Origin: Agaricus subrufescens
Lineage: Eukaryota; Basidiomycota; Agaricomycetes; Agaricales; Agaricaceae
Direction of reading: 5' to 3'
Length of the DNA stretch: 64,000 bases
Assembly: GCA_029945375.1 (NCBI GenBank)
Contig: CM057057.1
Span: 3,410,001 to 3,474,000, forward strand
A program made the translations under genes and the position numbers. The notes below the pieces were generated by a model, which saw only the letters and a list, made by a program, of their open reading frames with translations, ran no database searches and was not told the DNA's origin. Position 1 is the stretch's first letter. Each line of letters starts with the position of its first letter. Shown in pieces: positions 1-11,822 of the stretch.

Positions 1-628
1 ACTTTCAGTAGGCTCTACTCCAACAGCCCACGCGGCCAGTGCAGAAGCCCGCAAAATTCTCTCTCAAACGCTACATGGGAACTTGGAATTGCATGCAGGT
101 AAGAACACATGCTCTCATGATCCGGCGATCTCTTATTTCCAACTAGGGAACTACCCGATGTTGGATCTGCAACAGCGACATACGACATTGATAGGTGACG
201 CACAAATAGCCCAAAGGGTGAGAGCTACTGTGATCTCGTACTACCTTGGCAGGGGTGCAGGGGGTAGAGATGAGGCTCTAGTCGATGCAGGTGCTATTGC
301 GTTTAGCAAGGATTCGGGTCCTTCCGGAGATTTCGGAGAGGTTATTGGTCGGCCATGGAGGCTTGTACGTATGTCCCAGGAACATGGTATCATAGCAGAG
401 ACGGAACCTTCCGGAGACCAGACGGAGAAGCTCGCAATCGGCACTGTACTGGACATCATTGGTCAACATGCATGCCTTATCGCTGCGGTAAGTGGCGTGC
501 GAGATAGACTCGGACAGTTTACTAATTTTTTGACTGGTCAGGCCTATCCCTGGTTCTATGTGGTTGATGAGAACATCGAGGGCGGGCGGGAAATAGTCGA
601 CATATGGGTTCCGTGGAAGGGGTGGTAG
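1..628 (+). CDS. D-serine dehydratase-like (DSD1 family) PLP enzyme, 3' part only
   Basis: The gene enters from the left edge, so only the C-terminal part is visible. Exons are 1-98, 147-487 and 542-628; introns 99-146 and 488-541 are GT-AG. Across the first junction the protein reads HAGNYPMLDLQQ, typical of the C-terminal D-ser_dehydrat domain of fold-III alanine-racemase-like enzymes. Across the second it reads GQHACLIAA then AYPWFYVVDE. The His and Cys two residues apart in that motif match the zinc ligands of eukaryotic D-serine dehydratase. The family uses PLP and zinc to convert D-serine, or related D-3-hydroxy amino acids, to a keto acid and ammonia in the cytosol. The PLP lysine lies upstream of the window. 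D-threonine aldolase is a close relative and cannot be fully excluded from this part. Confidence 0.85.
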   Translation, partial: LSVGSTPTAHAASAEARKILSQTLHGNLELHAGKNTCSHDPAISYFQLGNYPMLDLQQRHTTLIGDAQIAQRVRATVISYYLGRGAGGRDEALVDAGAIAFSKDSGPSGDFGEVIGRPWRLVRMSQEHGIIAETEPSGDQTEKLAIGTVLDIIGQHACLIAAVSGVRDRLGQFTNFLTGQAYPWFYVVDENIEGGREIVDIWVPWKGW

Positions 629-714
629 CCGTAGATATAGGGTCACGTGCTAACCTGACATGCGACCTGGTTGAGCATTTCACCTGAGGCTTCATCCCAT
701 CTGCTCACTAAACT

Positions 715-1820
<1,106 letters not shown>

Positions 1821-2509
1821 TATGTCCATGGTTAGATTTCTTGGTGTTGCTCACATGGCCCGCATTTTTAGGCTCACAGAGCTATTGTCATTGTTCGCAT
1901 CGCATACCCGTTGGTTTACTATACCATGGCATGGCATAATCATTGTGTCCGCTTCCCTACTTCTAATCTTCGCTCAGACACTTCATTACTTGTGATCTAG
2001 ATCTATTTTCTTTGTAATCGAGCGCTGATCTGTCTTAATCTATCGCTGCTTTCTTAGCACTCTAGTCATAGTTTGGGAACAGCACATGCTTGTTGATGAT
2101 ACCTTATGCTTGCTTATATTGATTCAACGCCTGAGAAGCTGTGACATACAAATCCGGAGATGCGCCGCATGCACTCTCTCACCTCTTCTAGCGTTTCGCA
2201 TGGTCCCGCCTGGCGATATCGGCAAAATGGTATTCTTAAACTTCACGCAGGTGGAGTTCTTTCCACGCATCAAGTACGGCGTGTGAGGTCAACTGACCAA
2301 ATGTCCATAGACTATTCGATGTTCTCTTTCTCGGAAAAAATATCGCTCGCACATCGGCGAGTAGACACGTAGACTATATTGTCTACTCTATCCTACAGAT
2401 TGTTTCCTACCCACTTCACGCCCCAACTTGTTTGCCACTCCTCCTATAAAAACGTACGTCCTCTTACTTCGACAAGTTTCCCTCCTTTTCGTAGAGTTTC
2501 CTCTTTGTC
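1821..2509. other. Intergenic region between Rab4-like gene and Ser/Thr-rich membrane protein
   Basis: No coding exon or repeat is recognisable in these 689 bp. The right end should hold the promoter of the following gene, with a pyrimidine-rich stretch after the TATA-like box. Confidence 0.5.
2445..2451 (+). promoter_or_regulatory. TATA-like box of the Ser/Thr-rich membrane protein gene
   Basis: TATAAAA lies about 65 bp before the ATG at 2510 and is followed by a CT-rich stretch, the usual layout of fungal core promoters. Assigned by motif and position only. Confidence 0.4.
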
Positions 2510-4455
2510 ATGATAATGTCGGATGAGTCCCGGACTGATAACACCTTCGTTTTGTCTTCCAACTCTAGTATTTCACCGACGGCGGCCTCTAACAGAACAT
2601 TAAGTTCAAGTTCATCTAATCCTCCCGGGAAACTTTCTTCGTCTGTACGGGACCTGACTTCGAAGGATTTGCTCGATGCTCAACCCTGTTGATAGTTCCC
2701 CATTTCTTCGACCCCTTCAACATCTGAGGTAGGCCACCTACCTTTGAATAATATGAGCAATCTCACTGAGCACCCCACGCCAGCCAGTAGATTCTCAATC
2801 GGCGAATTCTCGTTCGCTTTCCTCTACGGGCCCCCGGCCAATGTCATCTTCGGCATTTACATCAATTCAATCTTTAAACGCAACCCGGCCTACACGGCCC
2901 GCTGCCACGCCCGAAGATACTAATAACGATTTAACGTATGCTTCATCTGTTTACTGTCATTACCGCCGCTCAACATAATCACCTCGCAGTACGATGCCTC
3001 CGAGTACTACGTCCTCCGACCCTGTCTCCACCACTACCGATAGGCAAGGTAATGACCCAGCACCGCCAGCGACTACATCAAGTCAAGGGGATTCCAAGAG
3101 CACTGTATCAGATCCACCCTCAAAAACCCCGACAAAGGACAACAGTCAGTCGTCTAAGACTGGCGGGTCATCGTCATCGGGTCCTACAAAACCACCGGCT
3201 TCTGATATTGCTGAATCAAAGCCTACTGCGAGCGGGGGTGGCAAGAAGGGTTCGACCGCCCCGAAACAAAGTGCATCTTCAACGGTAGAAGGTAGGACAA
3301 GCCCCCCACCCTGTAAGTGCAATCTGACAGAAATTCCCAGTTGTTTCAGTCCGACCATCAGATACATCAACTATACTCATGACAATTACGAGCTCTCCTA
3401 CGACTACGCTCTCTCTTCCAAGCTCTATCTCAGTCACCAATTCACAGAACGGGGATGTTGTATTGACCGCACCCCCGTTGATCACAATTCTCAGCACTTC
3501 GACAGGATCGGACGGTGCATGGGTAACTCAGACTCAGCTTGTTGCTAATCCCCCTGTGGCTCTTGACGGGAAGACATCAACCGGGTAAAGCACGGCATTA
3601 AAGATCTCTTCTCACGCCAGCACTGACATAGATCTCAGATTCCTTGAACACCATGATCAAGTGGCCGGTGTTTTCACCGTCGTGGGAGTATTCGCGGCTG
3701 CGCTCGTATTTGCCCTTATCTGGTTCATTCGGCGTCACCGCCGTCAGCAACGTCGCAAGGAATGGTTTGCTTCATTGCGACAGTATCCTCCGTCTCCGTT
3801 TGCAGAAGCGAGTCCGAATAGTCAAATGCGATCTATCCACACCGCGACAGAAACAACTCATGATCCCCATACAGTCAACTATGAGACCGCTGGTTACCGC
3901 CCAAGGGTATCATTGGAATCTACAGCTGAGGGGCCTGCGGGCCTGGGGTTGGTAGGCTCAGGAAGTGCTCAGAACGGTGTACTTGTTCCTCTCAGGCGCC
4001 CACTCTCTGGCGGAGACCCTTTCCGTGATCCTCCTCATGTACCTCGAAACACTCCAGTCAGCTTTTCTCCGAACTATGACAGACAGTATGGATCACCAAG
4101 CGCATCGATTGCTCCATCTAGTCCTTCGATCTATCCAGAAAGCCTCCCTCCAGCCGCGGATACTGTCACAGATACTTCAAGCCCTGTTGACTCCGAGCCG
4201 AAATCTCAGGCTAGATATTTCCCAGAACCACTCCTTCGCCGCTCGCTTAGTGTTACCAGCCATCCGGATGCACCACCACGACCACCACGGTCTCATCTTC
4301 GAGAATCTCAGAAAGCCATTAGTATACTTCCTGTAACCCCACCAGCATCCGTCTCGTCATACGGACATTCCGATACAGAACCGCAGTTCCTATTCCATCC
4401 CATGCGGAGGAACATGCCCCATGTGAGTCCTTCATGCGGATCTAAACCCACTTGA
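2510..4455 (+). CDS. Ser/Thr-rich single-pass membrane protein A (paralogue of the 31251-33017 gene)
   Basis: Reconstructed from about six exons. The first starts MIMSDESRT and breaks near 2658 at a GTACGG intron. Further introns lie near 2731, 2939-2989, 3290-3350 and 3586-3640. The ectodomain is almost entirely Ser, Thr and Pro, as in heavily O-mannosylated fungal surface proteins. It ends in DGAWVTQTQLVANP, then a membrane segment from 3661 (AGVFTVVGVFAAALVFALIW) followed at once by the basic stop-transfer IRRHRRQQRRK. The cytosolic tail of about 240 residues is Pro/Ser-rich. No classical signal peptide is seen, so the single segment probably acts as reverse signal-anchor. A final intron (GTGAGT near 4422) could replace the stop at 4455 by one at 4505. 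Architecture resembles Mid2/Wsc-like wall sensors, but no named domain is present and the function is unknown. Confidence 0.75.
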
Positions 4456-4626
4456 CCTCTCAGAGTTTCTTTTTTTAGACTCGTAGGGAAGAAAGTCGCA
4501 CTTAGACCACGAGGGGAGAGAGAGAAGTCGTATATGGCAGCAGCTCTGGTATAGCATGCACTCGAAAATAAAAAGAGATAGGAGAGGGGGAGATGGACTC
4601 TTCCATTTTATTAATGTAACCATATT
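4456..4626. other. 3' flank of membrane protein A
   Basis: A short non-coding stretch with an AATAAA-like sequence near 4566, probably the 3' UTR. It ends at the left boundary of the duplicated isochorismatase segment. Confidence 0.4.
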
Positions 4627-5995
4627 ACTTCCATAGCAGCATCATGTGTTTCCTCTTTCCTTATGTATTTCTACCGTAGCTCTTGTGTCTGTGTGTGTGT
4701 GTCAGAAGGTTTGAGTAGGAGCGTCCATGTGTGGTTGACGGAATGAAAAGGAGTGACGTCTCTCCTTTTGTGTAATACATAGAATTCATTCTGAAATTAG
4801 AAGCATATAACACGCTGGTCGAAATGAATTTCTTCGGGAACAATCATCTGTCACTAATCCTTTTGGCGAACTGTATACATGGTATCGCGTTAGAAACAGT
4901 CGCCTAAGTGGACGAGATTATCTTCTTCGTATCAGTGAGAAATCCGTAGGCCTATACAATTCAATTGCGTCAGCGAATCGATATCCCATCATTAATCAAA
5001 ACTTATCTAGAAAAAAAAAAAAAATCCGCAGCGCGGTATGTACACCAAAAGAATCGAGTGTATAGAAAAATCAAAAAGTACGAATTTTACTCACATTCGC
5101 AGCATTGTGTGTAACATTCTCGTATCCACCGGGTGAAGGTGTTGCCGTCGCATCTCGTAAGAGAATACAATCGTAACCTCGGTAATAAGCATCGACCATT
5201 GTCCCCGATACGCACTACAAACTGTCAATTAGTACTTGATAAACATCATCATCATCATCATTATCAACAAAAAGATTCTTTTTTTTTTTGTTCGGGAAAG
5301 AGAAAAAAAGCTTTCAAACTCAATTAAGTCGCTTGTAAGAAGGGGTTTTGATCAGTCATCCAAAGTGACTGTTCTATAAAACGGAAATTTAATTTGCGGC
5401 CACGTTGGGCCGTTAGGTTTCATGAAGAATGTGAGAGAGATAAAAATAAAGTGAAAGAATAGTAGTGCCAACGAACCTGATCAGTATTGACACCAGTGAA
5501 GAACAACGTCCTGATCCCATTCTCCTTTAGATACAAATCCAGAGCTGATTGATATCCCCATAATCCACTCATCCTAAGAGACATGGGCGTGTAAGCGATA
5601 GTAATAAGAAAATATCCAGAGGCATTTTACCTGTTCTTGTAAATCCAGACGTCGGTGCCTCTGGCTTTACCTTTCTCGTACTCGGCTTGTAATGGCCCGT
5701 AAAGGTCAGAATTGATTGCATTGTGCATTAACATCCTCCCAAAATTGCCGGGCAGCTCTACGCCAAGTCCGCCTCGACCATGCTTTTGGAATGAACGTAC
5801 AAGAGCAGGTGGGAGTGTTCTCAACTCAAACTCAGTCAAGCCCCAGTTTCTGTGAATTGATTTGTTAGAATTCCCCTCCGCCGTCATTCGAGATATGATT
5901 TGGTGGGGGATAACTTACACCCAGAGGATTTTCATACCTCGATCCCGCATTTTGGGTATAACGTCCATCAGAGGCTGGGCACATGCCAACCCTTT
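4627..5995. repeat. Segmental duplication copy 1, left part (matches 28437-29790)
   Basis: From the text shared by 4627 and 28437 onward, the sequence is about 97-98% identical to the intact isochorismatase-family locus, including introns and the 3' flank with its GT microsatellite. The copy is split by a copia element and resumes at 11301, ending near 11415, where identity stops two bases beyond the exon1/intron1 junction. Both copies have the same orientation and lie about 24 kb apart. Confidence 0.9.
5991..5995. repeat. Target-site duplication CCTTT, left
   Basis: CCTTT precedes the left LTR and recurs at 11301-11305 after the right LTR. The empty site at about 29786 in the duplicate copy carries a single CCTTT. 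Confidence 0.85.
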
Positions 5996-6391
5996 TAAAG
6001 AAAATACAAAATCTCAGTGTCAACGAAGTCGGGGTTGACCACTCAGTGTTATTTACCTAAAGAAAATACAAAATCTACTACGAGTCAGAAGAGGTATAAT
6101 GCTACGACATTTGTAACTACTCACCTCAGTGTCAACGAAGTCGGGGTTGACCACTGAGGTGGAAAATTTAGGTGGCTGAAATATAAGTACTCGGCTAAAC
6201 ACGGCACGAATAAAACTGTACAGAAATGAATGTCGAGCTATATAGTATCAGGGGGTAAGGTTTATAGTAGGAACGAAAAATAAGAAAGTGAGAGAAATGG
6301 AGTGAAGACAAATGGGGTGACGTATAAAAATAGAATGAGACATAACTTAGCGTTTCTCGTGCTCGACCAATATATCGAAGCACCTTCAACA
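5996..6391 (-). repeat. 3' LTR of copia 1
   Basis: On the minus strand it begins TGTTGAAGG and ends TTTTCTTTA, so the terminal dinucleotides are TG and TA rather than TG and CA. A TATAAA on the minus strand lies at 6261-6266. The end of the LTR is partly duplicated: the 21-nt block at its extreme end recurs at about 6056-6076. Confidence 0.9.
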
Positions 6392-6408
6392 CTCCCCCTA
6401 CTTCGATA

Positions 6409-9400
6409 TCATCCCCGTATACCTATGTCACCGCAGCTCCTTATAACCGCTTCCTTTGCCAGAGGCTTCGTGAGTATGTCCGCCAAGTTTTCTGATGATG
6501 GGACGTAGTTGAATGTGACCAATCCTAGTTTCGCCTTCTCTTTGATGAAATGGTGTTTAATGTCGATGTGTTTGGTTCTCCGATGATTCTTGTCATTCTG
6601 TGTGTTAGAGATAGCTCCCGTATTATCCCCAAACATATTGACCGGGGTTTCTTGTGGTAGTCCAACTTCGTCTAGGAATTTGCTTAGCCATATAGCCTGT
6701 TGGGTTGCTCGAGTAAAAGCCATATACTCGGCTTCGACGGTTGACAGCGCTACAGTTTCCTGCCTCTTACTGGCCCAAGATACCGGCCCTCCGCCTACAA
6801 AAAATATATGGCCTTCGGTTGACCGGTGTGCATCAGTATCTCCCGCATAGTCAGCGTTGACATATCCAAACGGGCGGAGGCTCGAGTTGTGATAGTAGGT
6901 GATTCCGTAGTCTAATGTCCCTTTGACATAGGCGAGTGTATGCTTCAAGGCGTTCCAATGAGCACGTCCAGGGTTGTGAGCGAATCGAGAGAGGAGGTTT
7001 ACTGAGTAAGATAGGTCTGGGCGAGTGGCAACCTGAAGCCACATTAACGAGCCGAGGGCTTCTCGATATGGTACTCCCTTCATATCTTGTAACTCCTCAT
7101 TTGTTGCCGGCGAGTCCTTTGACGACAATGTAATGCCGGCGGGTAGTGGAGTGCTACGGGGTTTTGCTTCTTCCATATTGAAACGATCCATGACGCGTTC
7201 GGAGTATGCCCGTTGTGATAACTTTACGCTCCCATCGTTTCTTCTTTCAATTTTCATCCCCAAGATGTATTTCGCTTCGCCCAAATCCTTAATTTCATAA
7301 CTGCTCTTCAGCTCCTCTTTAGCCTTCAATTCTCCAGCTTCTGTTGATGATGCTCCCAAGATATCATCGGTCCACGTTGAGGTTAAAGTAAATTCATCAC
7401 CGGTGAGTTTAGATCGGACTTGTGAGTCTGCTTTCGACATATAATATCCATGGCCATTATAAGCGCGTTCGAGAGTGATCGCCCAGTCGTGGGCGCCTTG
7501 CATCGTGCCGTAGAGGGTTTTGAGGAGTAGCCACACCTTGTCCTTATCTCCCCCTTCCTCGAAACCCGGCGGTTGTTCCATGTAAATTTCGAATGTATTT
7601 TCGCTATTGAGGAACGCGGAGACGAAGTCCACCTGCCAGAGTTGAAGCCCACGAGACGCCACTATTGCGCAGACCAAGCGAACCGATTCCAAATGCGCGA
7701 CCGAGGCGTATGTTTCGTCATAGTCCTCACCGAGGATCTGCGTGAAGCCCTTCGCCACCAGACGCGCCTTTCTATCCACGATACTCCCTCCATCATCATA
7801 CTTGTTCGCGAAAACCCACTTTGACTTTACAACGTTCTTCCCCAACGGCCATTCTACCAGGCGGAAAACCTGCTTCTCCTTCATAACCCTAATTTCCTTT
7901 ATCATAGGTTCCATCCACAAATCAGGGCGCCTCATTGCTTGGTTGAAGGACAAAGGAACAGTCGTATCATCCACGACCTCGATCGAGGCCATACTAGCGG
8001 TAGGCCTGCTCAAATACTCCAAACTCTCTTTCATCCTCGTGGATAGTCTGGTCTCCCTCTTTGGTTTTCGCATCGCGATCGGCACGTCTCCCCTAGGCAT
8101 CACTGCGTCGGATACTTCATCCTCACTGTCAATAGTCGGAACTGTCGGGGGAAGTACGGGTCCTGGAATAGCGCTTGGTTGAGGTGTAAGGGAATTGGAG
8201 GGAGGTGATGGTGGCGGAGCATGTAAAGTGGTGGACGGCTTGGGACGTGGAGCGATCGCAGTCGACTGCGGTGTAAGCTCATCGGCATGGAAGCGTATGA
8301 TGGGGTCTGTGGAGAAGTGTGGACGTGCTTCCTCGAATATGACATCCCTAGACTTCGAGACAGAGCCGTTCGCCCGGTCCAGCAGTTTGTAGCCAGAGCG
8401 ATCGTAGTAGCCTATCAAGGTCAGCTTCACGGAGCGCGGAGCGAGTTTGGACGGGCTAACTTCATGTGGAATGTGAGCGTATGCCGTAGACCCAAATGGC
8501 CTCAAGTGGGAGATGTCCTGCCGTCGTCCAAGCCATGCTTCAGCGGGTATGGTATTCGGGGTGCGGCGCTAGGAATGAAGTTCCGCGTGTAGACTGCTGT
8601 TTGGACCGCGTCAGCCCAGAACTTCTGTGGTAGTCCCGAGTCCGCCAACATCGTACGGGCAGTATCGAGGAGGGTGCGCATAGAGCGTTCGACCTTTCCA
8701 TTCTGTTGGTGGGCGTATGGCATTGTGAAGTCCAACACGATGCCGTGAACTTTTACGTACTCGTCCCACGCCGAGTTGCACCATTCTCTCCCCATGTCCA
8801 AACGGACGCGTTTCAACTTCTTGCCTGTCTGCCGCTCGGCCTGGCGATGGAAATCCGTAAAGGCGCGCAGCGTTGCGTCAGTGGACTTCGATGTTAAAAA
8901 ATAAATGACGCGGTATGATGTGGCGCCATCTACGAACAACATGAAGTATTTTGCACCACCGGCCGATTGAGTCGAAGCCGGTCCCCATATGTCAATGTGT
9001 ACCCGTTCCAGGATCTCTTTCTCGCTAGCGGTGGAGTCCCCAAATGGATGGCTGGTGTGAGTACCGTAGATACAGTCCTCGCATAATGCTTTCATGTCTG
9101 TTGGGCCGCTGACTTCCAATCCATCTACTAGCTGGCCGCCGATCATCCTTTTCAACACATCAACGCTGGCATGACCCAGCCTTTGGTGCCATATATCGAA
9201 GTCGACAGCTTTCCGTTTGGATTGGAATGTGTTCACCTCAGTAAGTTGGTTCATAGTGGCTGGTACAACATATAAGCCATTTTGTTTTATAGCAGCGAGC
9301 ACCGTAATGCCATCCGCCCGTTTTACATTTGCCATATTCCCTTCGAAGCTGACGGTGAGCCCTTTATTCACCAACTTTGACACAGAAATCAAGCTGGAAC

Positions 9401-10823
9401 ATAGATGCGGCGTGTGAAGTGCATCTGTCATAAGGATCTTGGAGGGTACTCCTGCGATGTTTGTTGTGAACTCAGCGGTCCCTGATCCCTCAATCGAGAA
9501 AGTGGAATCCTTCCCGGCTGAATTACCGGTGTGGGGTGGTGAAATGGATTCATAAGTGGAGAAGCATTGCCTAGCGACGAAACAATGGTCACTAGCACCG
9601 GAGTCAAGGAGGATGTACGCTTCATTATCAGAAGTATCAACATTTAGGCATTGGGGTATCGAAGAGGTAAGAACTCCAGTATCGCTATCCCATAAGTCTC
9701 TGACATCGACCGTTCCAAACACCAGGTTAGGTTTACAGAGCCTGGGGGCAGGGTTTGGATGGTTAGACAGGGATAGCGATTGGTGGTTGAGTTGGGAATG
9801 TACCTCGGGGGTGTCGTTGTTCTGGCAAGTATCAGCGGCCAAGGCGAAAACTTGTTCGCTGTTCTCGTTGGCAGCGTTAATGGTCGTCTGCTGTGTACCC
9901 GTGGGTTTATTGTTCGAATTCCTTTTAGCGTTACACTTTCCAAAACCAGGTGGAAATTGCCCGGCTTTTCCTCCCCCAGGCCAATAGCAAGATTTGATGG
10001 TGTGTCCCCGCCTATTGCAATTTGGGTTACTGCATACACGGCCCTGACCACTGTTGTTCCCACTAGAATTTCCTTCAGCTCGAAGTGCGGCAGTAGCTGT
10101 TTGTTGGTTGACGACGCGGTCTCGACTAATTCTGGCCCAGTGGGTCATGAGCTGGTTTATGGCGTCACGAGAAGTATGAGTCGTGTATAGGGTGGCAACT
10201 ATTGAGTCCCAGGATCGGGGAAGGGCATTGAGGATTATCATCCTAAATGCTGAGTCGTCTATTTTCGCCCCAAGGGCAGTAGCGCTGGACCATTTGGTAC
10301 GTAGCTTGGATATAAATTCAATGAAGTCCTGACCATCGACGTAGTTCATATTGCGAAGATCCTGTTCAGCATTGGCTAATGCTACCTCCGATGCTACTTG
10401 GTAGCCGTCTGTATAGGATTTCCAAGCATCCGCCGTGGTACCTTGGATGTTTATGCCAAGACCAAGGGGGTCGGTGGTATTGTAGATAAGTAGGCCCATT
10501 GCCCATGCGTTACGAACTTTCCACTCGGCGGGAGTGGGGCTTACTGACTCCCAAGGAGTTTCAGATGATTGGGCTGTAGTTGTTGTCGTAGCAGTAGAGG
10601 CTGCCGGAGCTGTAGGAGCCGGAGGGGCTGTAGGAATAGTGGGTGCTGTGGGACCCGTAGTAGGCTGTGGGGAAGGGTTTGGGATTGTTCCATCCAAGTA
10701 TCCAGATACGCCGCGCAAGTCTGCGGCTATTTGGATCAAGCCCTTCCAAGTTACCCAGTTCATTCCGTTGAACTTTGTATTATCGGCAAAGATCGGTGGA
10801 GTGCTTCCACCAGTATTGGACAT
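6409..10823 (-). pseudogene. Gag-Pol polyprotein of copia 1, one frameshift
   Basis: Reading starts at the ATG at 10823. Order: Gag; a zinc knuckle CSNPNCNRRGHTIKSC (C-X4-C-X4-H-X4-C spacing); aspartic protease LLDSGASDH; pre-integrase WHQRLGH; integrase core with HIDIWG, RLDMGREW and HQQNGKVERS. The frame breaks at the stop at 8502-8504 and resumes one frame over at RPFGSTAY. The second part (8505-6409) holds the RT, with LVAKGF and the catalytic box WTDDILG instead of YVDD, and RNase H with STVEAEYMA and KHIDIKHHF. The break falls inside a conserved integrase/RT linker block and has no slippery site that I recognise, so a 1-nt indel is likelier than programmed frameshifting. Confidence 0.9.
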
Positions 10824-10885
10824 GTTGTAAAGAGTAGAGTGGTTTGTGTTTGTTGTTCAAGTTTTCCTTCGCTGATATAGGTTTA

Positions 10886-10904
10886 CAGACCGGGGCCCAT
10901 AACC
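10886..10904 (-). other. Primer-binding site of copia 1 (half initiator tRNA-Met)
   Basis: Directly after the 5' LTR, the minus strand reads GGTTATGGGCCCC. This is complementary to the anticodon arm of initiator tRNA-Met (GGGCCCAUAACC, with anticodon CAU), not to the tRNA 3' end. Drosophila copia uses the same internal-tRNA priming. Confidence 0.75.
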
Positions 10905-11300
10905 TAAAGAAAATACAAAATCTCAGTGTCAACGAAGTCGGGGTTGACCACTCAGTGTTATTTACCTAAAGAAAATACAAAATCTACTACGAGTCAGAAG
11001 AGGTATAATGCTACGACATTTGTAACTACTCACCTCAGTGTCAATGAAGTCGGGGTTGACCACTGAGGTGGAAAATTTAGGTGGCTGAAATATAAGTACT
11101 CGGCTAAACACGGCATGAATAAAACTGTACAGAAATGAATGTCGAGCTATATAGTATCAGGGGGTAAGGTTTATAGTAGGAACGAAAAATAAGAAAGTGA
11201 GAGAAATGGAGTGAAGACAAATGGGGTGACGTATAAAAATAGAATGAGACATAACTTAGCGTTTCTCGTGCTCGACCAATATATCGAAGCACCTTCAACA
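10905..11300 (-). repeat. 5' LTR of copia 1
   Basis: 396 bp, differing from the other LTR by two C-to-T changes at CpG (near 11045 and 11116). It contains an imperfect hairpin, CCTCAGTG...CACTGAGG, near 11032-11066. Confidence 0.9.
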
Positions 11301-11415
11301 CCTTTTGGGTGGTTTTCTATATCGGGATGTAAGAAGAAACTGTGTTTAAACAACGAGAGTGGCCAAGAGTCAACTCTCCGCCTCACATATCAGTACATCA
11401 AGTGGCACATACTTC
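11301..11415. repeat. Segmental duplication copy 1, right part (matches 29785-29896)
   Basis: Continuation of the isochorismatase duplicate beyond the copia element: the rest of exon 2 to 11339, then intron 1. Similarity to the intact locus ends at about 11415, and the next sequence is the 3' end of the AIM9-like gene. The first five bases are the right copy of the CCTTT target duplication. Confidence 0.85.
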
Positions 11416-11817
11416 CACGCTGTTCCGATTTTACCCGTCAGCGTAACACATGCGAACTGGAACAAAAACTGGCTACATGTAATCCTTCTCGTCCATATCG
11501 TCCAAGAACCAATTCTCCTGAGTCTTGTCTCGGAGTTCTCCCTTCGGAAGTTCCTTCAACACCATCAGCTTCACCAGCTCGGCAAGGGACTTGGCCTTCC
11601 CGTAGTCATCGCTAGGGACCCATGTCTCCGTCTCGAAGCCGATCATGCCCCGTATGTTCCGGACGTTCTCGTCGGCTAGCTGCAGCCTCGCACTAAACGC
11701 CTTCGTCTCGCTCACATCATCAGGCTCAAACTCGACAGGGCACGGAATGCCTGCCCCCGCAAGCTTCCCCCACTCCTCAGTCACCTCAATCAGCAGAGCC
11801 TTGAGGTCGTGGGTCTC

Positions 11818-11822
11818 AGCCT
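11818..11822. repeat. Target-site duplication AGCCT, left
   Basis: AGCCT before the left LTR is repeated at 18390-18394 after the right LTR. Removing the element and one copy restores the frame of the AIM9-like exon. Confidence 0.9.

Larger units (their letters stand above)
5996..11300 (-). mobile_element. Ty1/copia LTR retrotransposon 1, 5.3 kb
   Basis: A complete element in minus orientation: LTRs of 396 bp at 5996-6391 and 10905-11300, 5-bp target duplication CCTTT, primer-binding site next to the 5' LTR, and a purine tract (AGGGGGAG on the minus strand, 6392-6400) next to the 3' LTR. The LTRs differ at two positions only, both C-to-T in CpG context in the right LTR, so the insertion is recent. 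Domain order protease-integrase-RT-RNase H defines copia. The coding region has one frameshift near 8502, so this copy is probably non-autonomous now. Confidence 0.95.
4904..11415 (-). pseudogene. Isochorismatase-family hydrolase, truncated copy lacking exon 1 and split by a copia element
   Basis: Exons 2-6 of the gene at 28717-30256 are present with conserved splice sites. Exon 3 is at about 5631-5849 and reads RNWGLTEFELRTLPPALVRS, and the last exon ends at the stop at 4904-4906. Exon 2 is interrupted: 5919-5995 plus 11306-11339 give exactly the 111 nt of the intact exon, with the copia element and a 5-bp CCTTT target duplication between them. Exon 1, with the start codon and the conserved aspartate region VVDMQ, is missing. 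The remaining exons keep the reading frame and differ from the functional copy by only a few residues, so duplication and insertion are recent. No functional product is expected. Confidence 0.88.

Noticed and set aside
4904..5887. A functional second isochorismatase-family gene
   Set aside because: Exon 1 with the start codon and first catalytic region is missing and exon 2 is split by a retrotransposon.
8495..8510. Programmed frameshift between the two parts of copia 1
   Set aside because: The break is inside conserved sequence after the integrase core, not at a gag/pol border, and shows no slippery heptamer; a random indel is simpler.
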